Assembly: GCA_016716425.1 (NCBI GenBank)
Contig: JADJWJ010000012.1
Span: forward strand, 62,001-126,000
DNA length: 64,000 nt
Direction of reading: 5' to 3'
Origin: Betaproteobacteria bacterium
Lineage (GTDB): Bacteria > Pseudomonadota > Gammaproteobacteria > Burkholderiales > Casimicrobiaceae
Position 1 is the stretch's first letter; every line of letters starts with the position of its first letter. Below the pieces are notes generated by a model that saw nothing but the letters and a program-made list of their open reading frames with translations, did no database searches and was not told the origin of the DNA. Both the position numbers and the translations under genes were made by a program. Below, piece by piece: positions 8,193 through 16,571 of the stretch.

Positions 8193-9671
8193 CTACAGCC
8201 CGAAGCAGATGTACTTGACCTCGACGTACTCGTCGATGCCGTAGTACGAGCCCTCGCGGCCGAGGCCCGACTGCTTGACGCCGCCGAAAGGCGCGACCTG
8301 CGTGGTGATGAGCCCGGTGTTGACGCCGACCATGCCGGCCTCGAGCGCTTCGGCGATGCGCCACGCGCGGCCGATGTCGCGGCTGTAGAAGTACGACGCC
8401 AGGCCGAACTCGCTGTCGTTGGCGAGGCTTATCACCTCGGCGTCGTCGCGGAAGCGGATCAGCGGCGCGACCGGGCCAAACGTCTCCTCGGAGAAGATCT
8501 GCATTTCGCGCGTGACGTCGGCGAGCACGGTCGGCTCGTAGAAGTTGCCGCCGAGCGCGTGGCGGCGGCCGCCGTGCACGACGCGCGCGCCGCGGGCCTT
8601 CGCATCGGCGACGTGCGCCTCGACCTTCGCGAGCGCCTCGGCGTTGATGAGCGGCCCTTGCGTCACGCCGGCCTCGGTGCCGGGGCCGACCTTGAGCGCG
8701 GCGACCCGCGCGGCGAGCTTCGCCGCGAACGCGTCGTAGACGCGGTCCTGCACGAAGAACCGGTTGGCGCAGACGCATGTCTGCCCGGTGTTGCGGTACT
8801 TGGAGACGATGGCGCCCTCGGCGGCCGCGTCGAGGTCCGCGTCGTCGAACACGATGAACGGCGCGTTGCCGCCGAGTTCCAGCGAGAGTTTCTTCACCGT
8901 CGGCGCGACCTGCCGCATCAGCAGCCGCCCGACCTCGGTCGAGCCGGTGAACGAGAGCTTGCGTACGGTCGGGTTCGAGCACAGTTCGCCGCCGATCGCC
9001 GGCGCGTCGCCGGTGACGACGTTGAGCACGCCCCTCGGAAACCCCGCGCGATGGGCGAGCTCGGCGAGCGCGAGCGCCGAGTAGGGCGTGGCTTCCGCCG
9101 GCTTGATCACGACGGTGCAGCCGGCGGCCAGCGCCGGCGCCACCTTGCGCGTGATCATCGAGCACGGGAAGTTCCACGGCGTGATCGCCGCGCACACGCC
9201 GACCGGCTCCTTGACGACGACCAGCCGGCGGTCGGCGCCGACGGTCGGGATGACATCGCCGTACACGCGCTTGCCTTCCTCGGCGAACCACTCGACGTAC
9301 GCGGCGCCGATCGCGATCTCGGCGTTCGCCTCGGCAAGCGGCTTGCCCTGCTCGGTGGTGAGGATGAGCGCCAGGTCGCCGGCGTGCTCCAGCATGAGTT
9401 CGTACCACCTGCGCACGATCGCGCAGCGATCCTTCGCGAGCATCGCGCGCCACGCGGGAAACGCCGCCGCGGCGGCGGCGATCGCGCGCCGTGTCTCGGC
9501 GGCACCGCACACGGGCATCGTGCCGGTGGCATGGCCGGTCGCGGGGTCGACGACGTCCCACGTGGCGCCGTCGTCGGCGTCGTGCCAGCCGCCGTCGATG
9601 TAGCACTGCATGCGCAGCAGTCCGGGGTCCGCCAGCGCGGGTGCCGCGCGTTGGATCGTGTCGGGAGCCAT
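8193..9671 (-). CDS. gabD: NAD(P)-dependent succinate-semialdehyde dehydrogenase family protein
   Basis: Aldehyde dehydrogenase of 492 residues that oxidises an aldehyde to the acid; the closest type is succinate-semialdehyde dehydrogenase. The catalytic Glu is in LSLELGGNAP near residue 265 and the catalytic Cys in NTGQTCVCANRF near 300. Other family features are ITPWNFPCSMITRKVAPALA near 160 and FTGSTEVGRLLM near 242. The start is the ATG at 9671 with GGAGGT seven bases upstream; the longer open frame upstream is not used. The exact aldehyde is not proven by sequence. The gene is not in an operon with a transaminase. Confidence 0.88.
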   Translation of the reverse strand: MAPDTIQRAAPALADPGLLRMQCYIDGGWHDADDGATWDVVDPATGHATGTMPVCGAAETRRAIAAAAAAFPAWRAMLAKDRCAIVRRWYELMLEHAGDLALILTTEQGKPLAEANAEIAIGAAYVEWFAEEGKRVYGDVIPTVGADRRLVVVKEPVGVCAAITPWNFPCSMITRKVAPALAAGCTVVIKPAEATPYSALALAELAHRAGFPRGVLNVVTGDAPAIGGELCSNPTVRKLSFTGSTEVGRLLMRQVAPTVKKLSLELGGNAPFIVFDDADLDAAAEGAIVSKYRNTGQTCVCANRFFVQDRVYDAFAAKLAARVAALKVGPGTEAGVTQGPLINAEALAKVEAHVADAKARGARVVHGGRRHALGGNFYEPTVLADVTREMQIFSEETFGPVAPLIRFRDDAEVISLANDSEFGLASYFYSRDIGRAWRIAEALEAGMVGVNTGLITTQVAPFGGVKQSGLGREGSYYGIDEYVEVKYICFGL

Positions 9672-9712
9672 GTTTACCTCCGGTGGAAGCGTGTCATTCG
9701 GCGGCGCCGCGT

Positions 9713-10546
9713 CTATTCCCAGCGCACGACGCCGGTCCATGCGGTGACGAGAATCAACGCGCCGAACGCGATGCGGTACCACGCGAACGGCGTGAAGTCG
9801 TGCTGGCTCACATAGCGCAGAAGCCAGCGCACGCACAGGAACGCGGAGACGAACGCCGCCGCGAATCCCGTGCCGAACGCGAACAGGTCCGCGTTCGCCA
9901 GCAATTCGCGGTTCTTCACTGATTCATACACGCATGCGGCGAGCAGCGTCGGGATCGCGAGAAAGAACGAGAATTCGGTCGCCGCGCGGCGGGACAGGCC
10001 GAACAGCATGCCGCCGATGATCGTGGCGCCCGACCGCGACGTGCCGGGAATCAGCGCGAACGCCTGCGCCAGGCCGACCTTGAGCGCGTCGGACCACCGC
10101 ATCGCGTCGACGTCGTCGATACGGGCGGCGTCGGGATGCGCGCGCTGCCGGCGCTCGGCCCACAGGATGACGAAGGCGCCGGCGACGAAGGCGATCGCCA
10201 CGGGAACCGGCGCGAACAGCCATGCCTTGATGTACTTGCCGAACAGCAGGCCGAGCCCCGCCGCGGGCACGAAGGCGATGACGAGGTTGGCGACGAAGCG
10301 GTTGGCGCGCGGCTCGCGGAACAGGCCGCGCGCGACGGAGGCAAGGCGCAACCGGAACTCCCAGCACACGGCGAGAATCGCGCCCGCCTGGATCACGATC
10401 TCGAACACCTTTGCGTGCTCGCCGGTGTAGCCGAGGAGCGAGCCGGCGACGATCAGGTGGCCGGTCGACGAGATCGGCAGGAACTCGGTCAGGCCTTCGA
10501 CGATGCCGAGCAGCAGGGCGACGAGCAGGGAGGGCGCGGAATCCAA
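9713..10546 (-). CDS. uppP: Undecaprenyl-diphosphatase UppP (BacA family)
   Basis: Inner-membrane enzyme of 277 residues that dephosphorylates undecaprenyl pyrophosphate, recycling the lipid carrier for peptidoglycan and other envelope polymers. Both signature motifs are present: EGLTEFLPISSTGH near residue 17 and PGTSRSGATIIGG near 167, with 7-8 membrane spans. The only plausible start in frame is TTG at 10546, since no ATG or GTG precedes the EGLTEF motif. The start codon is thus unusual and no strong ribosome site is visible. Confidence 0.93.
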   Translation of the reverse strand: MDSAPSLLVALLLGIVEGLTEFLPISSTGHLIVAGSLLGYTGEHAKVFEIVIQAGAILAVCWEFRLRLASVARGLFREPRANRFVANLVIAFVPAAGLGLLFGKYIKAWLFAPVPVAIAFVAGAFVILWAERRQRAHPDAARIDDVDAMRWSDALKVGLAQAFALIPGTSRSGATIIGGMLFGLSRRAATEFSFFLAIPTLLAACVYESVKNRELLANADLFAFGTGFAAAFVSAFLCVRWLLRYVSQHDFTPFAWYRIAFGALILVTAWTGVVRWE

Positions 10547-10648
10547 GGAGACGGCAGCGGCCGGCGGCGGGACGAGCGCGCGGCGCCGGCGATTGTCTCA
10601 CATCGACGCGGATGCGCCGGCCGCCGCCGCGGCACCGCGGACCCCTTG

Positions 10649-10677
10649 TTGACCGTATAACTAATGAGCGATATAAT
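10649..10677 (+). promoter_or_regulatory. Consensus sigma-70 promoter
   Basis: TTGACC at 10649-10654 and a perfect TATAAT at 10672-10677 are separated by exactly 17 bases. This is the best sigma-70 match in the window and stands out in 70% GC DNA. It points at the small DUF2892 gene 90 bases downstream, which should be strongly or constitutively expressed together with the rhodanese gene after it. Confidence 0.75.
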
Positions 10678-10766
10678 GCCGCCACTGGCCGCGGATCGCG
10701 GCACGCGCTCGCAGGAGCGCTGTCCCGCGCCCGCGATTGCAACCCGACCTTTCGAGGAGCAGCGAC

Positions 10767-10961
10767 ATGACCGTGAACGTAGGCACGCTGGACCGCACCA
10801 TCCGCATCGTCGTGGGCGTCGCGCTGATCGCGCTGACGCTGGCCGGGACCATCGGCGCCTGGGGCTACATCGGCATCGTGCCGATCTTGACCGGGCTCTT
10901 CCGCTTCTGTCCCGCGTATACGCTGTTCGGCATCAAGACGTGCCCGATGACGAAGGGTTGA
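10767..10961 (+). CDS. DUF2892 (YgaP transmembrane-like) small inner-membrane protein
   Basis: Protein of 64 residues with two membrane spans (about residues 10-28 and 32-50) separated by a short turn, and conserved FCPAYTLFGIKTCP near the C terminus. These match DUF2892, the membrane half of E. coli YgaP. The ATG has GAGGAG upstream and a consensus promoter before that. Two Cys residues (in FCP and TCP) could carry sulfur or bind metal. A single-domain rhodanese gene follows 39 bases later, so the pair resembles a split YgaP. Function is inferred from that context. Confidence 0.85.
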   Translation: MTVNVGTLDRTIRIVVGVALIALTLAGTIGAWGYIGIVPILTGLFRFCPAYTLFGIKTCPMTKG

Positions 10962-10974
10962 CGCGCGCGGCCGG

Positions 10975-10993
10975 AACGGCGAACTTCGCCGTT
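10975..10993. terminator. Small hairpin after the DUF2892 gene
   Basis: AACGGCGAA and TTCGCCGTT are exact complements around one base, 13 bases after the stop. There is no U-tract, so it may only modulate read-through into the rhodanese gene. Confidence 0.3.
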
Positions 10994-11000
10994 TGCGGCC

Positions 11001-11486
11001 ATGCCGGATGCACCGGGGAACTGCACGATGCCGCCTGAGCCGCACGACCGCGACACGATCTTCACGGCCGCGACGTTGCGCGCGCGCGAAGTGCACGCGC
11101 CGATGCAGGGACTGCTGACGCCGCGCGAAGCGCACGCGCTGTTCGCGGCCGGCGCAATCGACATCGTCGACACGCGCACGGCGGCCGAGCGCGACCTGAT
11201 CGGCTACGTGCCGGGCAGCATTCACATCGAGTGGTACGACTATCCGGCGAAGGCGCGCAACCCGCATTTCATGGACCAGCTCGTGGCCCGGGTCGAGCCC
11301 GACCGGCCCGTCGCGTTCCTGTGCCGCAGCGGCGTGCGCTCGCACCACGCCGCGGCGCTCGCGACCAGCCACGGCTTCGTGGCCGCCTACAACATCCTCG
11401 AAGGCTTCGAGGGCGACCGCAACCCCGACGGCCAGCGGCGCGTCAACGGCTGGCAGATGGCCGGGCTTCCCTGGCGGCAGGACTAG
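11001..11486 (+). CDS. Single-domain rhodanese-like sulfurtransferase
   Basis: Protein of up to 161 residues with one rhodanese domain (about residues 40-150). The catalytic Cys is in the loop FLCRSGVRSHH near residue 113; DIVDTRTAAERDLIGYVPGS gives the usual substrate-side strand. Alternative starts are ATG at 11001 and at 11028; the second loses only nine residues. It is a probable persulfide carrier in the cytoplasm, next to a DUF2892 membrane protein. A second rhodanese with the same C-terminal GW...GLPW pattern is encoded at 53903-54289. Confidence 0.85.
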   Translation: MPDAPGNCTMPPEPHDRDTIFTAATLRAREVHAPMQGLLTPREAHALFAAGAIDIVDTRTAAERDLIGYVPGSIHIEWYDYPAKARNPHFMDQLVARVEPDRPVAFLCRSGVRSHHAAALATSHGFVAAYNILEGFEGDRNPDGQRRVNGWQMAGLPWRQD

Positions 11487-11561
11487 CGCCTCGTCCGCAA
11501 ATCGCGCGTCGGGCCGCGGCGCGACCGCTCGCCGCGTTGCGTAGTCGGTCGCGGCGCGCCG

Positions 11562-11987
11562 TCAGGTCCCCGGGCTCTGCCGCCGCAGCTTCGCCAGCGT
11601 CTGGGCCACGAGGTCGTTGGTGTCCTCGGGGATGCGCCCCTGCGGCGTCATCCGGTCGACGACGTCGGGCAGCGCCTGCGCGAGTCCGCCGGCGGCGTCG
11701 TCGCGGGAGAGGCCGAGCTGCTGCGCGATCTCGCCCAGCTGCCCCTGGCCGAAGATCTGCGCCAGCACGTCGGCCGGAACCGCCTGATTCTGTCCGGTGC
11801 CGATCCACGACTGCGCCTGATCGCCGTAGCCGGCCTGCTGCATCTTCGCGAGCAGGCCCTCGATGCCGCCGTTGCGCTGCAGCAGCTGCAGCACCAGCTG
11901 GACGACCTGGCCGCCGCCTTGCGCCTGCGGCGGCTGGCCGGCCGTGCCGCCCATCATGCTGCCGAGAAGTCCGTCGAGCAGTCCCAT
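11562..11987 (-). CDS. YidB family (DUF937) protein
   Basis: Protein of 141 residues. It starts MGLLDGLLGSMMGG and has a Gln/Gly-rich linker (about 18-28), a helical block GGIEGLLAKMQQAGYGDQAQSWIGTGQN, and LAQIFGQGQLGEIAQQLGLS followed by QALPDVVDRMTPQG. These are the hallmarks of YidB. Function of the family is unknown. It lies downstream of the MscS gene on the same strand, with a 59-base gap. Confidence 0.85.
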   Translation of the reverse strand: MGLLDGLLGSMMGGTAGQPPQAQGGGQVVQLVLQLLQRNGGIEGLLAKMQQAGYGDQAQSWIGTGQNQAVPADVLAQIFGQGQLGEIAQQLGLSRDDAAGGLAQALPDVVDRMTPQGRIPEDTNDLVAQTLAKLRRQSPGT

Positions 11988-12046
11988 CACGCACCTCGCC
12001 TTCGTCGTCGATCGAAAACTCCGGGCGGGCGCGCCCGCCCGCGTGA

Positions 12047-12859
12047 CTATGCCGCCTTCTGCCGCACGTACACGTGCGCTTCCGCTGCGGGGTAGCCGGC
12101 GGCGCCGAACGTGTCGCGGATCGCGCGATTGGTGTCGAAGTACACCTGCCAGTAGTGGTCGGTGTGCACGTACGGCCGCACCGCCAGCACCGGCCCGCGC
12201 TCGTTGAACGTCAGGATCTCCACGTCCGGCTTCGGTTCCGTCATCACGTTGGCGATTCCCGGCAGCGCCTCCTTCAGCCGCCGGATCGCGTCGTGCGGAT
12301 CCACCGAGTGGTCGAGCTGCGCCGCCAGGTCGACGCGCCGGTACGCGTTGTTCGAGAAGTTCTTGATCGTGCCGTTCATCACCTTCGCGTTGCCGACCAT
12401 CGTGTTCACGTTGTCCGGCGTGTCGATCGCCGTCGTGAACAGGCCGATCGCGCGCACCGTGCCCTCCACCTCGCCGGCGAGCACGTAGTCGCCCACCTTG
12501 AACGGCCGCAGCACCAGGATGAACACGCCGGCGGCGAAGTTCGACAGCAGGCCGCCCCACGCGGCGCCGATGGCGATGCCCAGCGCGGCGATCAGTGCGG
12601 CGAACGACGTCGTCTCGACGCCGAAGTAGCCGAGGATGCCGATGACCAGCAGCACGTTCAGCGCGACGTTGATCGTGTTGCCGATGTAACGGATCACCGT
12701 CGGCTCGATCTTCTGCCGCTCGAGCGCCTTGTTGATCAGCGTGCCGATGAGGCCGATCAGCCAGCGCCCGATGATGTAGAGGACGATCGCGCCGACGATC
12801 TTCAGCGCGATGGCTATCACGACGGGCCTCGCCGTCTCGTACAGGCTGGTGAAATCCAC
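12047..12859 (-). CDS. Small-conductance mechanosensitive channel (MscS family)
   Basis: Inner-membrane osmotic safety valve of 270 residues, the length of E. coli MscS. It has three N-terminal spans, and the third carries the Gly/Ala-rich pore helix ALGIAIGAAWGGLLSNFAAG (about residues 95-114). The beta domain RPFKVGDYVLAGEVEGTVRAIGLFTT and an alpha/beta C-terminal domain follow. The GTG at 12859, with GAGGGG upstream, is the best start; a longer frame to 12943 is open but has no ribosome site and would place a soluble stretch before the first span. Confidence 0.92.
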   Translation of the reverse strand: MDFTSLYETARPVVIAIALKIVGAIVLYIIGRWLIGLIGTLINKALERQKIEPTVIRYIGNTINVALNVLLVIGILGYFGVETTSFAALIAALGIAIGAAWGGLLSNFAAGVFILVLRPFKVGDYVLAGEVEGTVRAIGLFTTAIDTPDNVNTMVGNAKVMNGTIKNFSNNAYRRVDLAAQLDHSVDPHDAIRRLKEALPGIANVMTEPKPDVEILTFNERGPVLAVRPYVHTDHYWQVYFDTNRAIRDTFGAAGYPAAEAHVYVRQKAA

Positions 12860-12956
12860 GGTTAACCCCTCTTGTCGGTCTTGGGCACCCGCGTGCCGCG
12901 CGGGAGGATGGCCATTGTCGCGCACCGCGGCCCCGGCGCGCAATTCGACGCGCGCG

Positions 12957-13619
12957 CTACGTTGGCGGAAGCCCCAGTTCCTGCGCGATGCGCGCGACCG
13001 TCGCCTTCAGCGCCGCCAACTCGTCCTGCAGCCGCGTCACGTTGGTCTTCAGCGCGGTCAGTTCGCCGAGCGTGACCTGCTCGCCGTCGCCGGCCGCCGC
13101 GACGTCCGCCACCGGCACCGCCGGCGCGCCGGACAGCAGGTGCGCCCACCGTGCCTCGCGCGCGCCGGGCGCGCGCGGCAGCTCGACCATCAATGCGCCG
13201 GCCGGCCGCTGCGAGAGTTCGGCGAGGAACGCCTCCACCGTCGAGATGTCGGCAAACCGGTGCAGCCGCTCGCTGTGGATGCGCAGCTCGCCGATGGTCT
13301 GCGGCCCGCGCAGCATCACGACCGTCAGCAGCGCGACGGCCTGCGCGGGAATGCCGAGCACGCGGCCGACGTTGTGCGCGTAGCGCATCACGCGGCCACC
13401 GCTCGACTCGACGACGAGCGACAGCGCCTTCAGGCGGTCGATCGCGGCCTGCACCTCCGCCTCGGTCGCGTCGATGATCGGATCGCGGCTCGTCTTCTGG
13501 TTGCAGCCGGCCGTGAGCGCGTTGAGCGTCAGCGGGTACGTGTCCGGCACCGTGTGCTGCTTCTCGACGAGCACGCCGAGCACACGGGTTTCGAGCAGCG
13601 ACAGCGCGGGCAGCGACAT
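12957..13619 (-). CDS. YceH family protein (DUF480)
   Basis: Protein of 220 residues of the YceH family: two winged-helix domains starting LETRVLGVLVEKQHTVPDTYPLTLNALTAGCNQKTSRDP, a pattern nearly invariant in the family. The C-terminal tail (about 175-215) is a predicted coiled coil (LGELTALKTNVTRLQDELAALKATVARI). Role unknown; a DNA- or RNA-binding role is suggested by the fold only. It is oriented away from the Memo/AMMECR1 operon across a 223-base gap. Confidence 0.9.
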   Translation of the reverse strand: MSLPALSLLETRVLGVLVEKQHTVPDTYPLTLNALTAGCNQKTSRDPIIDATEAEVQAAIDRLKALSLVVESSGGRVMRYAHNVGRVLGIPAQAVALLTVVMLRGPQTIGELRIHSERLHRFADISTVEAFLAELSQRPAGALMVELPRAPGAREARWAHLLSGAPAVPVADVAAAGDGEQVTLGELTALKTNVTRLQDELAALKATVARIAQELGLPPT

Positions 13620-13842
13620 GGGCGGCGGGGCGAAGGCGGCCGGAAGACGAGCGCCCGAGTGTACCCGACCGCGACCGACCCTTGCGCCGATGGGCGCGCG
13701 GCCGCATTTAAGAGGACGAAGGCGCGAGGCGCGGGCGAGCGCGGGGTGGGCCGGTCCGGCCCGCCGGAGTAGACTTGCAGCGTGCGCTGCGGGTGAGCTT
13801 CCGCGTCGGGTCCTTCCGCCAACCGAACGACGAGGTCACACG

Positions 13843-14640
13843 ATGCACGATGTCCGGCCGGCCGCCGTCGCCGGCATGTTCTACCCCGACGCCACCGCCC
13901 GCCTGGCGGCGGCGGTCCGTGGCTACCTTGCGGCCGTCGCTCCCGACACCGGGGACCCGCCGAAGGCGGTGATCGTCCCGCACGCCGGGTTCGTGTATTC
14001 CGGCCCGGTGGCGGCGAGTGCCTACGCGCGGCTGGCGGCGCTGCGCGGTCGCGTGACGCGGGTCCTGCTGCTCGGACCGACACACCGGGTCGCCGTCCGC
14101 GGCCTGGCGCTGCCGCGCGCGCACGCGTTCGCTACGCCGCTCGGCGAAGTCCCCATCGACGCCGCCGCGGTCGCACAGGCGCGTGCGCTGCCGCAGGTCG
14201 TCGTCAGCGATGCCGCCCACGCATTGGAGCACTCGCTCGAGGTCCAGCTGCCATTCCTGCAGTCGGTGCTGGGCGCGTTCTCGCTGGTGCCGTTCGCGGT
14301 CGGCGACGCCGCACCCGAAGAGGTCGCCGCGGTGCTCGACCTCCTCTGGGGCGGGCCGGAGACGCTGATCGTCGTGAGTTCCGACCTGTCGCACTACCGC
14401 CACCACTCGGAGGCCGCGCGCATCGACCGCGCCACCGCGGACGACATCCTGGCGCTGTCGGCCACGCTCGACCACGAGCAGGCATGCGGCGCGACCCCCG
14501 TCAACGGGTTCCTGCTGTGCGCGCGGCGCCGCGGCCTCACACCGGCGCTGCTCGACCTGCGCAACTCCGGCGACACGGCAGGCGACCGCTCGCGCGTCGT
14601 CGGGTATGCCGCGTTCGCCTTCACCGAGCATCGGACGTGA
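13843..14640 (+). CDS. amrB: AmmeMemoRadiSam system protein B (MEMO1 homologue)
   Basis: Protein of 265 residues of the MEMO1 family, a fold related to class III extradiol dioxygenases. Candidate metal-site residues are in VIVPHAGFVYSGPVAASAY (His near 47), LLGPTHRVAVRG (His near 79) and VVSSDLSHYRHH (near 188). The start is the ATG at 13843 (MHDVRPAAVAGMFYP, the classic N terminus). Its TGA overlaps the GTG of the next gene. The reaction of bacterial Memo is unresolved; reported redox and metal links are from the eukaryotic protein. Confidence 0.93.
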   Translation: MHDVRPAAVAGMFYPDATARLAAAVRGYLAAVAPDTGDPPKAVIVPHAGFVYSGPVAASAYARLAALRGRVTRVLLLGPTHRVAVRGLALPRAHAFATPLGEVPIDAAAVAQARALPQVVVSDAAHALEHSLEVQLPFLQSVLGAFSLVPFAVGDAAPEEVAAVLDLLWGGPETLIVVSSDLSHYRHHSEAARIDRATADDILALSATLDHEQACGATPVNGFLLCARRRGLTPALLDLRNSGDTAGDRSRVVGYAAFAFTEHRT

Positions 14641-15227
14641 AGCCCGACATGGGATACGACACCGAACTCGGCGACACGCTGCTGGCACTCGCGCGCGGCG
14701 CGATCGGCGCGCGGCTGGGCGTCGCGGCGGATGCCGTGGCATCGCACGCGGCGCTCGCCGCGCATGGCGCCACGTTCGTGACGCTGCGGCGCGACGGCGA
14801 TCTGCGCGGGTGCATCGGCACGCTGCAGGCGCACCGGCCGCTCGGCGTCGACGTCCGCGCGAACGCGGAAGCGGCGGCGTTCCGCGATCCGCGGTTCGCG
14901 CCGTTGGCCGTGCACGAGTTCGCGGCGATCGCGATCGAGGTCTCGGTGCTGGGCAGGACCGAGCCGTTGGGTGCCATGCCGGAGCGCGACGCGCTGGCGC
15001 GGCTGCGGCCCGGTGTGGACGGCGTGATCCTCGAGCGCGGCAGCCGCCGTGCGACGTTCCTGCCGCAGGTGTGGGAGCAGCTGCCGGACCCGCGCGAATT
15101 CCTCGCGGCGCTGAAGCACAAGGCCGGGTTGCCCGTGGACTTCTGGGACGAAGAGGTCACGCTCGCTCGCTACTCGGTCGTCAAGTACGCGGAAGTCCGG
15201 GCGCGCGCGGCCGGAGTGACGACATGA
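14637..15227 (+). CDS. amrA: AmmeMemoRadiSam system protein A (AMMECR1 homologue)
   Basis: AMMECR1-domain protein of 196 residues with the invariant LRGCIGTLQAHRPLGVDV (about 60-77), followed by RDPRFAPL and EVSVLGRTEPL. The GTG at 14637 overlaps the stop of the Memo gene (GTGA); an ATG at 14649 is an alternative start. The ATG of the radical SAM gene overlaps its own TGA. Tight stop/start overlaps on both sides argue for co-translation and perhaps a complex. The molecular function of AMMECR1 is unknown. Confidence 0.93.
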   Translation: MKPDMGYDTELGDTLLALARGAIGARLGVAADAVASHAALAAHGATFVTLRRDGDLRGCIGTLQAHRPLGVDVRANAEAAAFRDPRFAPLAVHEFAAIAIEVSVLGRTEPLGAMPERDALARLRPGVDGVILERGSRRATFLPQVWEQLPDPREFLAALKHKAGLPVDFWDEEVTLARYSVVKYAEVRARAAGVTT

Positions 15228-16318
15228 CGACCGAGGCTCGAATGGGCGAGGTGCCGGGCCGCTGGTGGCACCTGCTCGACGACGGCCGCATCCAGTGCGA
15301 CCTGTGCCCGCGCGACTGCCGGCTGCGCGACGGGCAGCGCGGCGCGTGCTTCGTCCGCCAGCGCAAGGGCGACGGCATGGTGCTGACGACCTACGGGCGC
15401 TCGTCCGGCTTCTGCATCGATCCGATCGAGAAGAAGCCGCTCAACCACTTCTACCCCGGGTCGAGCGTGTTCTCGTTCGGCACCGCCGGCTGCAATCTCG
15501 CGTGCAAGTTCTGCCAGAACTGGGACATCTCGAAGTCGCGCGAGATGGACACGCTGATGGACGCCGCGTCGCCCGAGGCCATCGCCGCGGCCGCGGCGGA
15601 GCACGGCTGCCGCAGCGTCGCGTTCACGTACAACGATCCCGTGATCTTCGCCGAGTACGCGATGGACACGGCGGACGCCTGCCGGGCGCGCGGCATCGCC
15701 ACGGTCGCTGTCACCGCGGGGTACATCGGCGTCGACGCGCGCCGCGAGTTCTGCGCGAAGATGGACGCGGCCAACGTCGACCTGAAGGGCTTCACCGACG
15801 ACTTCTACATGCGGCTGTGCGGTGCGCGGCTTGCGCCGGTGCTCGAAACGCTCACCTACCTCGTACGCGAGACGAACGTGTGGACCGAGATCACGACGCT
15901 GCTGATCCCGGGCGAGAACGACTCCGACGAGGAACTCTTCGCGATGTGCGGGTGGATCGCGCGCGAACTGGGCCCCGACGTCCCGCTGCACTTCACGGCG
16001 TTCCACCCCGACTACAGGATGACCGACGTCGCGCACACGCCGGCGGCGACGCTGGCGCGCGCACGGGAGATCGGGCAGCGCGCGGGGTTGCGCTACGTCT
16101 ACACCGGCAACGTGCACGACGTCGACGGCGGGACGACGTACTGCCCGGGCTGCGGCAAGCCGCTCATCGTCCGCGACTGGCACGAGATCCTGCGCTACGA
16201 GGTGACGGACAACGGGCATTGCCGGCACTGCGCGGCGGCGCTGCCGGGGCGGTTCGGCCCGGTGCCGCGCCGTTCGTGGGGCCGGCGGCGGGTGCCGGTG
16301 CGGGTGGCGATGGCATAG
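15224..16318 (+). CDS. amrS: AmmeMemoRadiSam system radical SAM enzyme
   Basis: Radical S-adenosylmethionine enzyme of 364 residues, related to pyruvate formate-lyase activating enzymes. The 4Fe-4S motif is CNLACKFC (about 90-97). There is an N-terminal Cys pair region CDLCPRDCRLRDGQRGACFV and a C-terminal zinc-ribbon-like CPGCGKPL...HCRHC (about 307-338). It is the third gene of an overlapping amrB-amrA-amrS operon. Substrate is unknown. The extra C-terminal four-Cys module is a common but unexplained trait of this subfamily. Confidence 0.93.
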   Translation: MTTEARMGEVPGRWWHLLDDGRIQCDLCPRDCRLRDGQRGACFVRQRKGDGMVLTTYGRSSGFCIDPIEKKPLNHFYPGSSVFSFGTAGCNLACKFCQNWDISKSREMDTLMDAASPEAIAAAAAEHGCRSVAFTYNDPVIFAEYAMDTADACRARGIATVAVTAGYIGVDARREFCAKMDAANVDLKGFTDDFYMRLCGARLAPVLETLTYLVRETNVWTEITTLLIPGENDSDEELFAMCGWIARELGPDVPLHFTAFHPDYRMTDVAHTPAATLARAREIGQRAGLRYVYTGNVHDVDGGTTYCPGCGKPLIVRDWHEILRYEVTDNGHCRHCAAALPGRFGPVPRRSWGRRRVPVRVAMA

Positions 16319-16332
16319 CCGGTCGGAGGTTG

Positions 16333-16507
16333 CCCCTCACCCCGGCCCTCTCCCCGCTGCGCGGGGAGAGGGAGCGATTCTCGCCGCCGGTTGCACACGT
16401 TGCGGGCGCGTTCGGGCGTGTTCAGCCGGCGGCAACGGAGTGTGCAACCGGCAAGATGGGTAACGCCCTCGCCCCGCGCAGCGGGGAGAGGGTTGCGGTG
16501 AGGGGCG
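16333..16507. repeat. Composite palindromic element (CTCTCCCC family) with a nested inverted repeat
   Basis: The outer arms are CCCCTCACCCCGGCCCTCTC (from 16333) and the roughly complementary GAGAGGGTTGCGGTGAGGGG (to about 16505), each also containing a short CTCTCCCCGC/GCGGGGAGAG hairpin. Inside lies a separate inverted repeat, GCCGGTTGCACA at 16386-16397 with TGTGCAACCGGC at 16441-16452. The whole looks like a non-autonomous miniature element filling the gap between the radical SAM and NYN genes. No gene is visible in it. Confidence 0.75.
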
Positions 16508-16571
16508 GTCGCTTGGGCGCACAGCGTAAGATGCCCGGCAGAAGCCGATGCACCGGCACGACGGAGACCCC

